A DNA stretch of 64,000 nt from Acaudatibacter sp035532115 (GTDB taxonomy: Bacteria > Pseudomonadota > Alphaproteobacteria > Caulobacterales > Caulobacteraceae): positions 69,794 to 133,793 of the forward strand of contig DATKRO010000037.1 in assembly GCA_035532115.1 (NCBI GenBank), in the 5' to 3' direction. Below, piece by piece: positions 18,382 through 31,330 of this stretch. The position numbers and the translations under genes are program-made. The number at the start of each line of letters is the position of its first letter. The stretch's first letter is position 1. The notes below the pieces were generated by a model. The model did no database searches. It was not told the DNA's origin and saw only the letters and a list, made by a program, of their open reading frames with translations.

Positions 18382-18858
18382 CTAAAGCGCCTGCTCCACC
18401 GCTTCGGTGATGCTCGCGTCCTGGGGGTCGGTGCGCGGGCCGAAGGCGGCGAGCGCTTCGCCCTGCGCTCCGATCAGGATCTTGTGGAAGTTCCACACCG
18501 GCACGGCGGGGGTCCCGAGTCTTTCCTCGGCCCAGGCGTAGAAGGGATGGCGCCCGGCGTCCTTGACGTCGACCTTGGAGGTCATCGGGAAGTCGATGTC
18601 GAACCGGCTCTCGCAGAAGCTCTTGATGTCGGCCTCGGCGCCCGGCTCCTGGCCGGCGAACTGGTTGCAAGGCACGCCCAGCACCACCAGGCCCCGGTCC
18701 CGATAGTCGCGGTAGAGCTTCTCCAGGCCCTCGTACTGGGGCGTCAGGCCGCATTTCGAGGCGGTGTTCACCACCAGGACGGGTTTGCCCTTGAAGCTCG
18801 AGAGCGGCAGCGGCTCACCGTCGATGCTGGTGAACGAGAAATCGTAGGCGCTGGACAT
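18382..18858 (-). CDS. gpx: Glutathione peroxidase family protein
   Basis: A 158-aa thioredoxin-fold peroxidase reducing hydroperoxides with glutathione or, more often in bacteria, thioredoxin. The peroxidatic cysteine is C36 in NTASKCGLTPQ. The partner glutamine and tryptophan occur in PCNQFAGQEPG and PVWNFHK. ATG 18858 follows AAGGAAG. The oxidoreductase gene ends 30 bases upstream on the same strand, so the two may be cotranscribed. Confidence 0.93.
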   Translation of the reverse strand: MSSAYDFSFTSIDGEPLPLSSFKGKPVLVVNTASKCGLTPQYEGLEKLYRDYRDRGLVVLGVPCNQFAGQEPGAEADIKSFCESRFDIDFPMTSKVDVKDAGRHPFYAWAEERLGTPAVPVWNFHKILIGAQGEALAAFGPRTDPQDASITEAVEQAL

Positions 18859-18888
18859 CGCGGCGGCTTCCTTTTTCCAGACCGGCCC

Positions 18889-19806
18889 TCATCTGCCCAA
18901 AGCCTGCTCCACCCTGAGCGCCAGGTCCAGAGCCCTTGCGCCGTCCTCGGCATCGGCCAGCGGCCGCGCGCCCGCGCCACGGACGGCCCCGACAAAGGCG
19001 GCGAGGCTGGCGCCGAGGCGGTCGCGTCCGGCGGGCGTCGCCGCAAACCCGGCGTCCAGGCAAAAAGGGGTGGTGTTCTCGAAGGCGTGACTGAGGAAGT
19101 CCACCCGGATCTCGCCGGAAGGGTAGACGAGCCGCATGGTCCGCTCGCGCCGCCTGGCGACGCGCGAGGCGTGGAAGCGGCAGGCGAATCCATCCTCGAA
19201 ATGCACCTCGGCGGCGACCTCGTCGACGAGGTCGTTGGCGAGGTTCGAGCCCCGCGCCTCGACCGCCGCTGGCCGTCCCTCACCGAGCGCCAGGGCGAGG
19301 TCGAGGTCGTGAATCATCAGGTCGAGCACCACCGAGACGTCGAGATTGCGCGGGCTGGGCGGTCCGAGCCGCGCGGCTTCCAGGCTGAGCGGCCGCTCGG
19401 GGATCGCGAAGAGGCCCATGGCCGCAAAGCCGGCGCGTTCGAGAAAGCCGCAGGCGGCGACGAGTCCCCGCTGGCGGGCCTCGGCGAGAATCCGCTCCGC
19501 GTCCCCTAGCTCGGTCGCCATGGGCTTTTCCACGTAGACCGAACGGCCGGCGCGCAGCGCCGCGACCGCGCCGAGCGCGTGGGCGGTGGCGGGCGTCGCG
19601 ATGGAGATCAGGTCGGCCGCCGCGATCAGCGCGCCCTCGTCGGCGAAGGCGCGGGCGCCGTGGCGTGCGGCCAGCGCCTCGGCGTGCTCGCGGTGATGGT
19701 CGTAGACGCCGACCAGGGCGACGCCCTCCAGGCGGGCGTACTGCGCCGCGTGATGTCCCCCAAAGACGCCAGCGCCGATGACGCCGGCGCGCAGGACCTC
19801 GGCCAT
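18889..19806 (-). CDS. Gfo/Idh/MocA-family oxidoreductase
   Basis: A 305-aa NAD(P)-dependent dehydrogenase. The N-terminal Rossmann fold has GAGVFGGHHAAQYA, and the family EKP motif is present as VEKPMA with its catalytic lysine. The C-terminal alpha/beta domain includes MIHDLDLAL, resembling the substrate-binding histidine region. Substrates in the family are sugars, inositols or biliverdin; nothing here narrows that. ATG 19806 begins the Rossmann strand; upstream frame is antisense to the MDR gene. Confidence 0.85.
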   Translation of the reverse strand: MAEVLRAGVIGAGVFGGHHAAQYARLEGVALVGVYDHHREHAEALAARHGARAFADEGALIAAADLISIATPATAHALGAVAALRAGRSVYVEKPMATELGDAERILAEARQRGLVAACGFLERAGFAAMGLFAIPERPLSLEAARLGPPSPRNLDVSVVLDLMIHDLDLALALGEGRPAAVEARGSNLANDLVDEVAAEVHFEDGFACRFHASRVARRRERTMRLVYPSGEIRVDFLSHAFENTTPFCLDAGFAATPAGRDRLGASLAAFVGAVRGAGARPLADAEDGARALDLALRVEQALGR

Positions 19807-19935
19807 GTTCCGCTTTCGCCCGACCTTTGACGGTGCCGCGCCTAGCACGCGCCAGCGCCGGTCCGCCAGCATCGCCGCTTGCCGCTGAGGGCCATCCGGT
19901 GTTTGAGGACGCGCGACGCTGCAAGGGAGAACGAC

Positions 19936-20937
19936 ATGACCGTCTCGCGCGAGATCCGCCTGAAGAGCCGCCCGGCCGGCCCACCGAGCGCCGCGAACTT
20001 CGAGCTGGCCACGGTCGACCTCGCCGATCCGGCGCCCGGTCAGGTGCAGGTGCGCAACAGCTGGATGACCGTCGACCCCTACATGCGCGGGCGGATGAAC
20101 GACGTGAGGAGCTACACCCCGCCGTTCCAGCTGGGCGAGGCGCTCCAGGGCGGCGCCGTGGGCGAGGTCGTGGCCTCCAGCGACGCGTCGCTGAAGCCCG
20201 GCGACCTGGTGCAGAGTTTCTTCGGCTGGCGCGAGGCCTTCAATGCGCCGGCGGCGGCGGTTCAGAAGCTGGAGACCCACGGCCTGCCGCCGCAGGCGTT
20301 CCTGGGCGTCGCCGGCATGCCGGGCCTCACCGCCTACGTGGGATTGCTGCGCATCGCCGAGCTTAAGGACGGCGACGTCGTCTTCGTCTCGGGCGCCGCC
20401 GGCGCCGTGGGCTCGATCGTCTGTCAGATCGCCAAGCTCAAGGGCCACCAGGTCATCGGCTCGGCCGGCGGACCCCTCAAGGCGGCCTATCTGAAGGAGA
20501 TCGGCGTCGACCACGTCATCGACTACAAGGCCGAGCGCGATCTCACCGCCGCCCTCATGCGCGCCGCGCCCGACGGCTTCGACGTCTATTTCGAGAACGT
20601 CGGCGGCGCGCACATGGAGGCCGCGCTGATGGCCGCCAGGCCCTTCGGGCGCTTCGCTCTCTGCGGCATGATCTCGCAATACAACAACACCGACCTCGGC
20701 GAAGGCGTGCGCGGACTGGTGATGGCGGTCGGCAAGAGTCTCACCTTGCGCGGCTTCATCGTCTCCAACCACACCGACATGCAAGGCGCCTTCGTCAAGG
20801 ACCTCGCCGGCTGGATGGCCGAGGGCAAGGTCAAATACCGCGAGACGGTGAAGCAGGGCATCGAACAGGCGCCGGAGGCCTTCCTCGGCCTCTTCAAAGG
20901 CGAGAACGTCGGCAAGATGCTGGTGCAGCTGAGCTGA
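19936..20937 (+). CDS. NADP-dependent medium-chain oxidoreductase (zinc-independent MDR)
   Basis: A 333-aa enoyl/alkenal reductase-like protein of the leukotriene B4 dehydrogenase/CurA group. The N-terminus has the group's VDPYMRGRMND. The cofactor-binding loop is VSGAAGAVGSIVCQIAKLKG. Zinc-binding residues of alcohol dehydrogenases are absent. Such enzymes reduce alpha,beta-unsaturated carbonyls with NADPH. ATG 19936 has AGGGAG six bases upstream. The methyltransferase gene starts five bases after its stop. Confidence 0.88.
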   Translation: MTVSREIRLKSRPAGPPSAANFELATVDLADPAPGQVQVRNSWMTVDPYMRGRMNDVRSYTPPFQLGEALQGGAVGEVVASSDASLKPGDLVQSFFGWREAFNAPAAAVQKLETHGLPPQAFLGVAGMPGLTAYVGLLRIAELKDGDVVFVSGAAGAVGSIVCQIAKLKGHQVIGSAGGPLKAAYLKEIGVDHVIDYKAERDLTAALMRAAPDGFDVYFENVGGAHMEAALMAARPFGRFALCGMISQYNNTDLGEGVRGLVMAVGKSLTLRGFIVSNHTDMQGAFVKDLAGWMAEGKVKYRETVKQGIEQAPEAFLGLFKGENVGKMLVQLS

Positions 20938-20942
20938 ATCGC

Positions 20943-22490
20943 ATGGATTGGACTTCCGGTTACATCGCCGAGATCGACTATACGCATGGCTACTATCGCG
21001 AGCTGGCGCCGGGGCTGATCGACTTCGCCCTGCTGATCGCCGGGTTCGAGCCGCCGAACCGCGCCGGCCTCAGCTATCTGGAGCTCGGCTATGGTCAGGG
21101 CCTGTCGGCCAACATCCATGCCGCCGCGACGCCGGGCGAGTTCTGGGGCGCGGACTTCAATCCGGCGCACGCGGCCAACGCCCGCAGCCTGGCGCGCGTG
21201 GCCGGCGCGCCAGCGCTCTTCAGCGACGACAGCTTCGCCGAGATGGCCGCGCGGCCGGACCTGCCTGAGTTCGACTACATCGCCCTGCACGGGGTGTGGA
21301 GCTGGATCTCGGACGAGAACCGCCGCCACGTCGTCGAAATCATCCGCCGGCGCCTGAAGGTCGGCGGCGCGGTCTACATGAGCTACAACACCCTGCCTGG
21401 CTGGGCGGTGGCCATGCCGCTGCGCCACATCATGACGCTGCACGCCGAGACCGCCGGCAGCGATCTGCAAGGCGTGCTCGGGCGCATCGAGGCGTCGATC
21501 GGCTTCGGCGCCAAGCTCGCCGACATGGGCGCCCGCTACTTTGCCGCCAACCCCACCGCCCGGGAGCGGCTCGACGCCATGGCCGGCCAGAACCGGCACT
21601 ATCTGGCGCACGAATACTTCAACCGCGACTGGACGCCGATGTACTTCTCGGATGTCCACGACTGGCTCTCGAGCGCCAAGCTCGGCTACGCCTGCGCCGC
21701 CAACACGCTGGAGCAGATCGACGGCTTCAACCTGACCCCGCCCCAGCGCGAGATCGTCGCCCAGATTCCCTACACCGTGCTGCGCGAGACCGTGCGCGAC
21801 TACCTCCTGAACGCCCAGTTCCGACGCGATCTCTACATGCGAGGCGGCCGGCGGCTGTCGGCGCTGGAGCGGCTCGAGCGGCTGCGGGAATCCAGGATTT
21901 GCCTCACTCGGGCCGAGCCCGAGGCCGACTTCGTGGTCGAGGCCGCGCTCGGCAAGGTGTCGCTGAAGAAGGAGATCTATGCGCCGATCCTGGAGGCGCT
22001 GGCCGGCGCCGACGGGACGCCCAAGGCGATCGGCGCTCTCGTCGACAATCCAAAGCTCGCCAGCCTGCCGCCGGGGGCGCTGCTGGAGAGCCTCGCGGTG
22101 CTCGTCGGCGCCGGTTTCGCGCATCCGGCGCAGAGCGACGAGGAGATCGCCGCGGTCGAGCCGCGCTGCCGGCGCCTCAACGCCCATCTGATCGAGCGGT
22201 CGCGGATCGGCGGCGACGTCGCATGGCTGGCGTCGCCGGTGATCGGCGCCGGCGTTCCGGTGGGGCGCTTCGAACAGATGTTCCTGGGCGCCCGGGCCGC
22301 CGGCGACAAGACGCCCGCGGACTGGGCCGAGACTGCCTGGAGCACCCTCGCCAAGCAGAACCAGTCGATCATCAAGAATGGCGAGGTGCTGAAGAGCGCG
22401 CAGGCCAATCTCGAGGAACTGCGCACTCAGGCCAAGACGCTGGCGGACCGCCGCCTCGCCCTGCTGCGGCGCCTGAAGGTGGTGGCTTAG
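20943..22490 (+). CDS. SAM-dependent methyltransferase with methyltransferase regulatory domain
   Basis: A 515-aa protein whose first 200 residues form a class I methyltransferase: YLELGYGQGLSANIHAA is a motif I variant and YIALHGVWSWI a motif II-like strand. The middle part resembles the methyltransferase regulatory domain found after it in this family, and the C-terminus ends in a basic helix. Substrate unknown. It follows the MDR gene by five bases, implying an operon. Confidence 0.82.
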   Translation: MDWTSGYIAEIDYTHGYYRELAPGLIDFALLIAGFEPPNRAGLSYLELGYGQGLSANIHAAATPGEFWGADFNPAHAANARSLARVAGAPALFSDDSFAEMAARPDLPEFDYIALHGVWSWISDENRRHVVEIIRRRLKVGGAVYMSYNTLPGWAVAMPLRHIMTLHAETAGSDLQGVLGRIEASIGFGAKLADMGARYFAANPTARERLDAMAGQNRHYLAHEYFNRDWTPMYFSDVHDWLSSAKLGYACAANTLEQIDGFNLTPPQREIVAQIPYTVLRETVRDYLLNAQFRRDLYMRGGRRLSALERLERLRESRICLTRAEPEADFVVEAALGKVSLKKEIYAPILEALAGADGTPKAIGALVDNPKLASLPPGALLESLAVLVGAGFAHPAQSDEEIAAVEPRCRRLNAHLIERSRIGGDVAWLASPVIGAGVPVGRFEQMFLGARAAGDKTPADWAETAWSTLAKQNQSIIKNGEVLKSAQANLEELRTQAKTLADRRLALLRRLKVVA

Positions 22491-22588
22491 GCCGACCTCC
22501 CGCGCGGACTGGCTGCGTCGCCCAACGGCGCCGATAGGCCGATCTTAACCTGAATCGGACCAGGTAGCCGCACCAGAAGGAAGGCCGC

Positions 22589-24769
22589 TTGCTCGCGTTG
22601 TTCGACCATCGGTTCGACGAATTCGCGGCTTCGGCGCACGAGAACCTGCCGGCGCGCGCCGTCGTCGCGGTTGGCGCGGGCGCTGTCGCCACCCTGATCC
22701 TGCCGCGACCGGTCTGCATCGCCTGGATCGCCGCGACGCTTGCGGCCGAAGCGCTCGGCTGGTTCGTCAGCCGCCCGCAACACCTCGGCCTTGGGACGAC
22801 GCGCCGGATCCAGCTTGGATTTCTGGCGCATCTGCTGTGCCTGATCGCCTGCTGGTTCACCTTGTCGATGTTGTTCTGGCGCACCGGCCAGACCTCCGGC
22901 GCCGTCTGCGCCACCATCATCTGGATCAGCGTCATCGGCTTTGCCCAGACGTTCGGCTCCCGCAGCATCCTGGGCTTCGTGACCTGCGGCGTCGCGCCGG
23001 CGCTGGGGGCGCTTGGCATTCTCCTGACGGATCCCCGTTTCGATGCCGTCGACCACGTCATGACGGCCGTCACCATGGTGCTGGCCATCGGCTTCGCGCT
23101 CGCGGGCGCTCGCCAGACCCTGGCCGAAGGGCGCCGGCTGGAGCGGACCCAGAAGGCGCTTGCCGACAGCGAGGCCCAGTACCGCGTGCTCGCCGACAAC
23201 ACCGGCGACGTGATCGGACGCAGCGGGCTGGACGGACGGCTGCGCTACATCTCCCCGTCGATCAGGGCCGCGTCGGGCTACACGCCCGAGGAGTTCCTCG
23301 CCGTCGGCGATTTCAGGCACGTCCACCCGGAGGACCGCGAGGCGCTGCGCGCCCAGACCGCCGCCCTGGTCGAGGCCGGCGGCTCGGCCACGGCGGAGTA
23401 CCGCCTCCTGAGAAAGGATGGCTCGGCGAGCTGGGTGGAATCGAGCTTCACCGTGGTGCGCGAGGAAGCGACAGGCGCCCAGCGGGAAATCGTCCTGGTG
23501 TCGCGCGACATCAACGCCCGCAAGGCCATGGAGCGACAGCTGGTCGAGGCGCGCGAGCGCGCCGACGCGGGCGCGGCGGCCAAGGCCGACTTTCTCGCCA
23601 ACATGACCCACGAATTGCGCACGCCGCTCAACGCCATCATCGGGTTCTCCCGCATACTCAAGGACTCGGCCGACCTCACCGAGCGCGACGGCCGCCACGC
23701 CGGTCTCATCCATGAGGCGAGCGGCGCCCTGCTCATGGTCGTCAACGACGTGCTGGATTTCTCCAAGCTCGAGTCAGGCGCCTTCGAACTCGACCCCCAG
23801 CCCTTCGACCCGATGGTCGTGGCGCGCTCCACGGCCATGCTGGTGCAGGATCAGGCGGCGGCGCGGGGCCTGCGCCTGGAAGTGCGCGGCAGCGGCGAGG
23901 GCGCGTTCCTCGAGGGCGACGGCCCGAGGCTGCGGCAGGTGCTCCTCAACCTCCTCTCCAACGCCCTGAAGTTCACGACGCGCGGCGGCGTCGTCATCGC
24001 CATGGACCAGGCGCCGGCCGGGGCCGGGCGCCGGTCCTTGCGCGTCTCGGTCAGCGACAGCGGCATCGGCATCGCGCCCGATCAGCTCGAGGCGATCTTC
24101 GAGCGCTTCAACCAGGCCGACGTTTCGATCTCGCGCCGGTTCGGCGGCACCGGCCTCGGCCTCGCCATCTGCAAGCTCATCGTCGAGCTGATGGGCGGCC
24201 GCATCGGCGTCGAGAGCCGCCTTGGTCAGGGCTCGACCTTCTGGTTCGAACTCGAGCTTCCGGTCTGCGCCTCCGGGACTGCGCGTTCGGCCGGCGCGCT
24301 CGAGGCTTCGGCGGAGCCGGAACGGTCGCTGCGGCTGCTGCTGGTCGAAGACGTCGCCGTCAACCGCGAGCTGGTGCGCGTCATGCTGGAAGCCTTCGAA
24401 ATCGAGATCGACACCGCCGAGAATGGCGCCGTCGCCCTCGAGGCTCTGCACCGCGCCTCCTACGATCTCGTGCTGATGGACGTGCAGATGCCGGTGATGG
24501 ACGGCCTGACCGCGGCGCGGGCCATCCGCAGCCTCGACGGCGCGGCCGCGCGCGAGGTTCCGATCATCGCCATGACCGCCAACGTGCTCCCCGAACAGGT
24601 GCAGCGCTGCCTGGACGCGGGCATGGACGACCACATCGGCAAGCCGATAGAGCCTGCGCAGCTGCTGCGGACCCTTGCCAGGTGGAGCGCCGGACGCACC
24701 GGCGCCGACGCGGCAGCCTCTCCAACCCACGGCGGGGCAGGAGGCGTTCGGCGCGCCAGCGCCGGGTGA
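22589..24769 (+). CDS. Hybrid sensor histidine kinase/response regulator
   Basis: A 726-aa inner-membrane signalling protein. Hydrophobic segments fill about residues 25-165. A PAS/PAC domain follows (about 195-315). HisKA carries the phosphorylatable H341 in MTHELRTPLNAIIGFS. The ATPase domain shows the N box LLNLLSNALKF and glycine boxes DSGIGIAP and GGTGLGLAI. The C-terminal receiver has D631 in LVLMDVQMPVMDG. TTG 22589 is supported by AAGGAAGG just upstream. The stop overlaps the GTG of the transporter gene. No separate output regulator lies beside it. Confidence 0.92.
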   Translation: MLALFDHRFDEFAASAHENLPARAVVAVGAGAVATLILPRPVCIAWIAATLAAEALGWFVSRPQHLGLGTTRRIQLGFLAHLLCLIACWFTLSMLFWRTGQTSGAVCATIIWISVIGFAQTFGSRSILGFVTCGVAPALGALGILLTDPRFDAVDHVMTAVTMVLAIGFALAGARQTLAEGRRLERTQKALADSEAQYRVLADNTGDVIGRSGLDGRLRYISPSIRAASGYTPEEFLAVGDFRHVHPEDREALRAQTAALVEAGGSATAEYRLLRKDGSASWVESSFTVVREEATGAQREIVLVSRDINARKAMERQLVEARERADAGAAAKADFLANMTHELRTPLNAIIGFSRILKDSADLTERDGRHAGLIHEASGALLMVVNDVLDFSKLESGAFELDPQPFDPMVVARSTAMLVQDQAAARGLRLEVRGSGEGAFLEGDGPRLRQVLLNLLSNALKFTTRGGVVIAMDQAPAGAGRRSLRVSVSDSGIGIAPDQLEAIFERFNQADVSISRRFGGTGLGLAICKLIVELMGGRIGVESRLGQGSTFWFELELPVCASGTARSAGALEASAEPERSLRLLLVEDVAVNRELVRVMLEAFEIEIDTAENGAVALEALHRASYDLVLMDVQMPVMDGLTAARAIRSLDGAAAREVPIIAMTANVLPEQVQRCLDAGMDDHIGKPIEPAQLLRTLARWSAGRTGADAAASPTHGGAGGVRRASAG

Positions 24770-24778
24770 CCGAGGGAG
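24740..24778. repeat. Palindromic repeat-like block at the kinase/transporter junction
   Basis: The last bases of the kinase gene and first bases of the transporter contain GGAGGCG, TTCGGCGCGCCAGCGCC and CGAGGGAG segments in the same order as the intergenic block at 8686-8753. It looks like a decayed copy of the same dispersed repeat that now encodes the end of one protein and the start of another. Confidence 0.45.
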
Positions 24779-26022
24779 CCAGGCTCCTCGTGTGGGCGAT
24801 CGTGGCCGCCGCGGCCGCCGGCGCGCTGGTGCGTCCGTTCCGCTCGTCCGAGGCGGCCTGGGCGCTGGCCGGCGCCATTCTGGTCGTGACGCTCGGCCTC
24901 CTGCCCCTCGCCGACGCCGGGCGCGCCGTACTGAAGGGACTGGACGTCTACCTGTTCCTGATCGGCATGATGCTGCTCTCGGAGATCGCGCGGCGCGAGG
25001 GGCTGTTCGAGGCCGTGGCCGCCTTCGCCGTCAACCGCGCCGGCGGTTCGCCGCGGCGGCTGTTCATGCTGATCTTCGCCGCTGGCATCCTCGTCACCGC
25101 CTTCCTCTCCAACGACGCCACCGCGGTGGTGATGACGCCGGCGGTGTTAGCGGCCGCCAGGCGCGCCCGGGCCGACCCCCTGCCCCACCTCTTCGCCTGC
25201 GCCCTCGTCGCCAACGCCGCGAGCTTCGTCTTGCCGATCTCCAATCCGGCCAACCTGGTGCTCTATGGCGACCACACCCCGCCGCTCGCCGCCTGGATGG
25301 CGAGCTTCGCGCTCGCGTCCTGCGCCGCGATCCTCGCCACGTTCGCGGCCCTGCGCTGGACCGAGCGCCGCGGCCTGGCGGGCGACTGCGAGAGCGCCGT
25401 CGAACAGCCCCGGCTCACCGACGGCGGCTGGATGGCGATCGCCGGCCTTGTCGCGACGGTCGGGGTCCTGCTCGTGGTCTCGGCGCTGGACCGACCGCTG
25501 GGCCTGCCCACCTTCCTGATGGGACTGGCGACGGCGGCCGTTGTCCTCGTGCGCCGGCGCACCTCGCCGGCGCCGGTGCTTGCCCGGATGTCCTGGTCCG
25601 TGGTGCTGTTCGTGGCCGGGCTCTTCGTCATGGTCGGCGCCCTGGAGCGCACCGGCGCCATCACCGCCCTGGCCGGCGTCCTCGCCCAGGCCGCCCACGC
25701 CCGCCCAGGGCTCGCGGCCTGGAGCGCCGGCGGCCTCGTGGCGCTCGCCTGCAACCTCGTCAACAACCTGCCCGCCGGCCTGATGGCGAGCGCCGCCCAG
25801 GCCCAGGCCCACGCGCCGCGCTCCGTCGTCGACGCCCTCCTGATCGGCGTCGACCTCGGTCCCAACCTCTCGATCACCGGCTCGCTCGCCACCTTGCTCT
25901 GGCTCGCCGCCCTGCGCCGCGAGGGCGAGCGCGTCGGCTTCTGGCGGTTCCTGAGGACCGGGGCGCTGGTGACGCCGCCAGCCCTGGCGCTGGCGCTGGC
26001 GGCGCGGATGGTCGCCGGGTGA
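24766..26022 (+). CDS. ArsB/NhaD-like (ion transporter superfamily) membrane permease
   Basis: A 418-aa polytopic inner-membrane protein with 10-12 hydrophobic segments. Two halves each carry a re-entrant-type motif: FLSNDATAVVMTPAV with VLPISNPANLVL, and NLVNNLPAGLMA with DLGPNLSITGSLAT. These match ArsB-type arsenite/anion permeases; no ars regulator or reductase is nearby, so arsenite is only one possibility. GTG 24766 overlaps the kinase stop as GTGA. A longer ATG start at 24682 would run inside the kinase gene with a charged, unrelated leader. Confidence 0.82.
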   Translation: MTEGARLLVWAIVAAAAAGALVRPFRSSEAAWALAGAILVVTLGLLPLADAGRAVLKGLDVYLFLIGMMLLSEIARREGLFEAVAAFAVNRAGGSPRRLFMLIFAAGILVTAFLSNDATAVVMTPAVLAAARRARADPLPHLFACALVANAASFVLPISNPANLVLYGDHTPPLAAWMASFALASCAAILATFAALRWTERRGLAGDCESAVEQPRLTDGGWMAIAGLVATVGVLLVVSALDRPLGLPTFLMGLATAAVVLVRRRTSPAPVLARMSWSVVLFVAGLFVMVGALERTGAITALAGVLAQAAHARPGLAAWSAGGLVALACNLVNNLPAGLMASAAQAQAHAPRSVVDALLIGVDLGPNLSITGSLATLLWLAALRREGERVGFWRFLRTGALVTPPALALALAARMVAG

Positions 26023-26433
26023 TCAGCGCAGGTCGTGGATGCGCACGCCGATGCGCCGCGCCGCCTCGATCAGCGGACCATCACGGCTCGCCAGCGACGC
26101 GGCCTCGCTCCGTGCAAGGTCGAGATAGGCGGCGTCGAACAGCGAAAGAACCTCGCGCCGGGCCAGATTGAGCAGCCGGACGAAATCGGCCGGTCTGGAC
26201 GCCAGCGGCCACAGCTCCACGGCGGCGGCAAGGTGGAGGGATGTTTCATCGACCAGATCTGCATCGATCAAGCCTCGCCGTTCTGCGTGCAGGAGGGCGT
26301 TGCGCACCTCGAACGAAAAGATCGCCGGCGCTATCAGGGTGCTCGGGGGCGCCCCGAAGAATGCATCGGCGGCCGCCGTCGCCTGACTCTCCAGCACGCT
26401 GGCGAGCGCCGCCGAGGCGTCGAGGACGATCAC
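26023..26433 (-). CDS. vapC: VapC-like PIN-domain toxin
   Basis: A 136-aa PIN-domain ribonuclease. The acidic active-site residues are visible as MIVLDAS (D5), FEVRNAL (E42 region), and FDAAYLDLA. Toxins of this group cut tRNA or rRNA when the antitoxin is lost. GTG 26433 overlaps the antitoxin stop as GTGA, so the pair is translationally coupled with the antitoxin first, the usual order. The stop abuts the stop of the convergent permease gene. Confidence 0.9.
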   Translation of the reverse strand: MIVLDASAALASVLESQATAAADAFFGAPPSTLIAPAIFSFEVRNALLHAERRGLIDADLVDETSLHLAAAVELWPLASRPADFVRLLNLARREVLSLFDAAYLDLARSEAASLASRDGPLIEAARRIGVRIHDLR

Positions 26434-26702
26434 ACGTCGTCGTCTTCGTCGCGCATCCAGTGCTTCAGCGTCTCCCAGGTCAGCGGCGCCGCGTTCGGAT
26501 GCCGCCTGGCGGCCTCGCGGCGCAGACGCAGGAGGCTCGAGATCGCCTCCGCGCGCGTGCTCGTGGCTGACGGCCCGGCAGGGGCCAGTTTGGCCGCCGG
26601 CTTGCCGTGGCGCGTGATGACGATCTCTTCGCCGGTCTTCTCGACCTCCTGGACCAGCGCCGACAGGCCGTTCTTGGCGTCATAGAGAGCAACCTGCCTC
26701 AT
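26430..26702 (-). CDS. vapB: Phd/YefM-type antitoxin (VapB partner)
   Basis: A 90-aa antitoxin. The N-terminus AKNGLSALVQEVEKTGEEI followed by ITRHGKPAAKL is the Phd/YefM DNA-binding fold. The acidic C-terminal tail (MRDEDDDV) would mask the toxin. It should repress its own promoter, which must lie in the short gap upstream of 26702. Confidence 0.9.
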   Translation of the reverse strand: MRQVALYDAKNGLSALVQEVEKTGEEIVITRHGKPAAKLAPAGPSATSTRAEAISSLLRLRREAARRHPNAAPLTWETLKHWMRDEDDDV

Positions 26703-26779
26703 GCGTCGATCTAGCCAGCTCTATCCAAAAAGGCAACCCGGAAGCGCCGGAAGCGCCGGACGGGGGGCGCCCGTCGCGG

Positions 26780-27028
26780 TCAGGCCCGCGCACAGACCGA
26801 ATGCGGCTTCAGCACCCGCTCGGTCGATGCCGGGAACCTGGACAGCAGCGCTTCGGGGCGCGGCGGCCGGACGGTGAGCGCGCCGCCGCAGTTGGGGCAG
26901 GCGCCGCCGAACCTCCCCTCGGCGCAAGCGGCGCAGAAGGTGCACTCGAAACTGCAGATGCGCGCCTCGCCGCTGCTCGCCGGCAGGTCGCGATCACAGC
27001 ACTCGCAATTGGGGCGAAGCTGCAGCAT
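26780..27028 (-). CDS. DUF1272 cysteine-rich small protein
   Basis: An 82-aa protein rich in paired cysteines: CECCDRDLP, ICSFECTFCAACAE and CPNCGG, matching the DUF1272 family and suggesting one or two zinc sites. Function unknown. ATG 27028 begins the conserved MLQLRPNCECC; a longer start at 27070 adds a basic leader absent from the family. Confidence 0.85.
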   Translation of the reverse strand: MLQLRPNCECCDRDLPASSGEARICSFECTFCAACAEGRFGGACPNCGGALTVRPPRPEALLSRFPASTERVLKPHSVCARA

Positions 27029-27216
27029 GCGCCTGCGATAGCGCACCCGCGCCGCCGCGCCAACGAGCACCGGCGCAGCGCGGTGCCGGCGCGTCGGCGC
27101 GCCGCGCTTGCCACCCTCGCCGCGCCTCTCTAATCAGGCCCCTTGACCTTCAGCCTTGGCCGACGCCGGGCGCGCGGGATCGCCGCGCCGCCCCCAGCGT
27201 CTTCGCGCGAGAGACG

Positions 27217-30496
<3,280 letters not shown>

Positions 30497-30504
<8 letters not shown>

Positions 30505-31330
30505 CGCCGCGAGCCCGGTGAGCGCGGTCGTCCCCTGCAAGGGGCGCCTGGCGCATCTGAAGATCACCTTGCCGCTCCTGATGGCGCTGCCGCTGCGGGA
30601 AGTCGTGGTGGTCGACTACGACTGTCCGGAGGGAACCGGCGACTGGGTGCAGACGACCTTCCCAGCGGCCCGCCTGGTCCGGGTCGCAAACCAGCCCGGC
30701 TTCAGCATCTCCGTCGCCCGAAATCTCGGCGCCAGGGTCACCACCGCGCCCTGGATCTTCTTCGTCGACGCCGACACCAAGGTCTTTCCCGGACTTTGGG
30801 ACGAGATCGCGCCGCGGCTGGCGCCAGGCGCCTTCTTCGTCGCCGAACCGCGCCTCTTCGACCTGTGGGGCACCTTCGTGACGGCGCGGACGGACTTCGA
30901 CGCGCTCGGCGGATTCGACGAGATCTTTCAGGGCTGGGGCGGGGAGGACGCCGATTTCCTCGAGCGCCTGGTGATCCTCGGCCGCCGGCCGCTGCGCTTC
31001 GATGCGCGTCTGGCCGAGGCGATCCAGCACTCCGACGAATTGCGGATGCGCCACCACCAGAACAGGGACCGCCAGCTCAGCGGCCTCGTCAACGACACCT
31101 ACCGCATGATCAAGAACGATCTGGCCCGCCAGGGCGCGCCCCTCGACGAGGCGATGCGCCTGCGCCTCTACGGCGAGGTGCGCGAAAGCATGGCCGACGG
31201 CGCCCGCGCCACGACCTACGAGGTGCGCTTTCGCGACTACCCGATGCACGATCACGTGCTGACCGCGACACTGAAGTACCAGCTCAGACCTCAGGACGGC
31301 GCGGCTCCAGCAGACCCGCCAGCTCGATGA
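30497..31330 (+). CDS. Glycosyltransferase family 2 / galactosyltransferase-like protein
   Basis: A 277-aa GT-A fold protein. The nucleotide-sugar region is SAVVPCKGRLAHL, a DxD-like FVDADTKVFPG appears in the middle, and the GGFDEIFQGWGGEDADFLERL region (about 135-155) resembles the C-terminal motif of beta-galactosyltransferase-like enzymes. Acceptor unknown. The ATG lies inside the end of carB (8-base overlap), so it is probably cotranscribed. The 3' end overlaps the HAD gene on the other strand by 47 bases. Confidence 0.82.

Noticed and set aside
24682..24765. ATG 24682 as the start of the ArsB-like permease
   Set aside because: The added 28 residues are a highly basic shadow of the kinase receiver domain; GTG 24766 gives a clean GTGA overlap.
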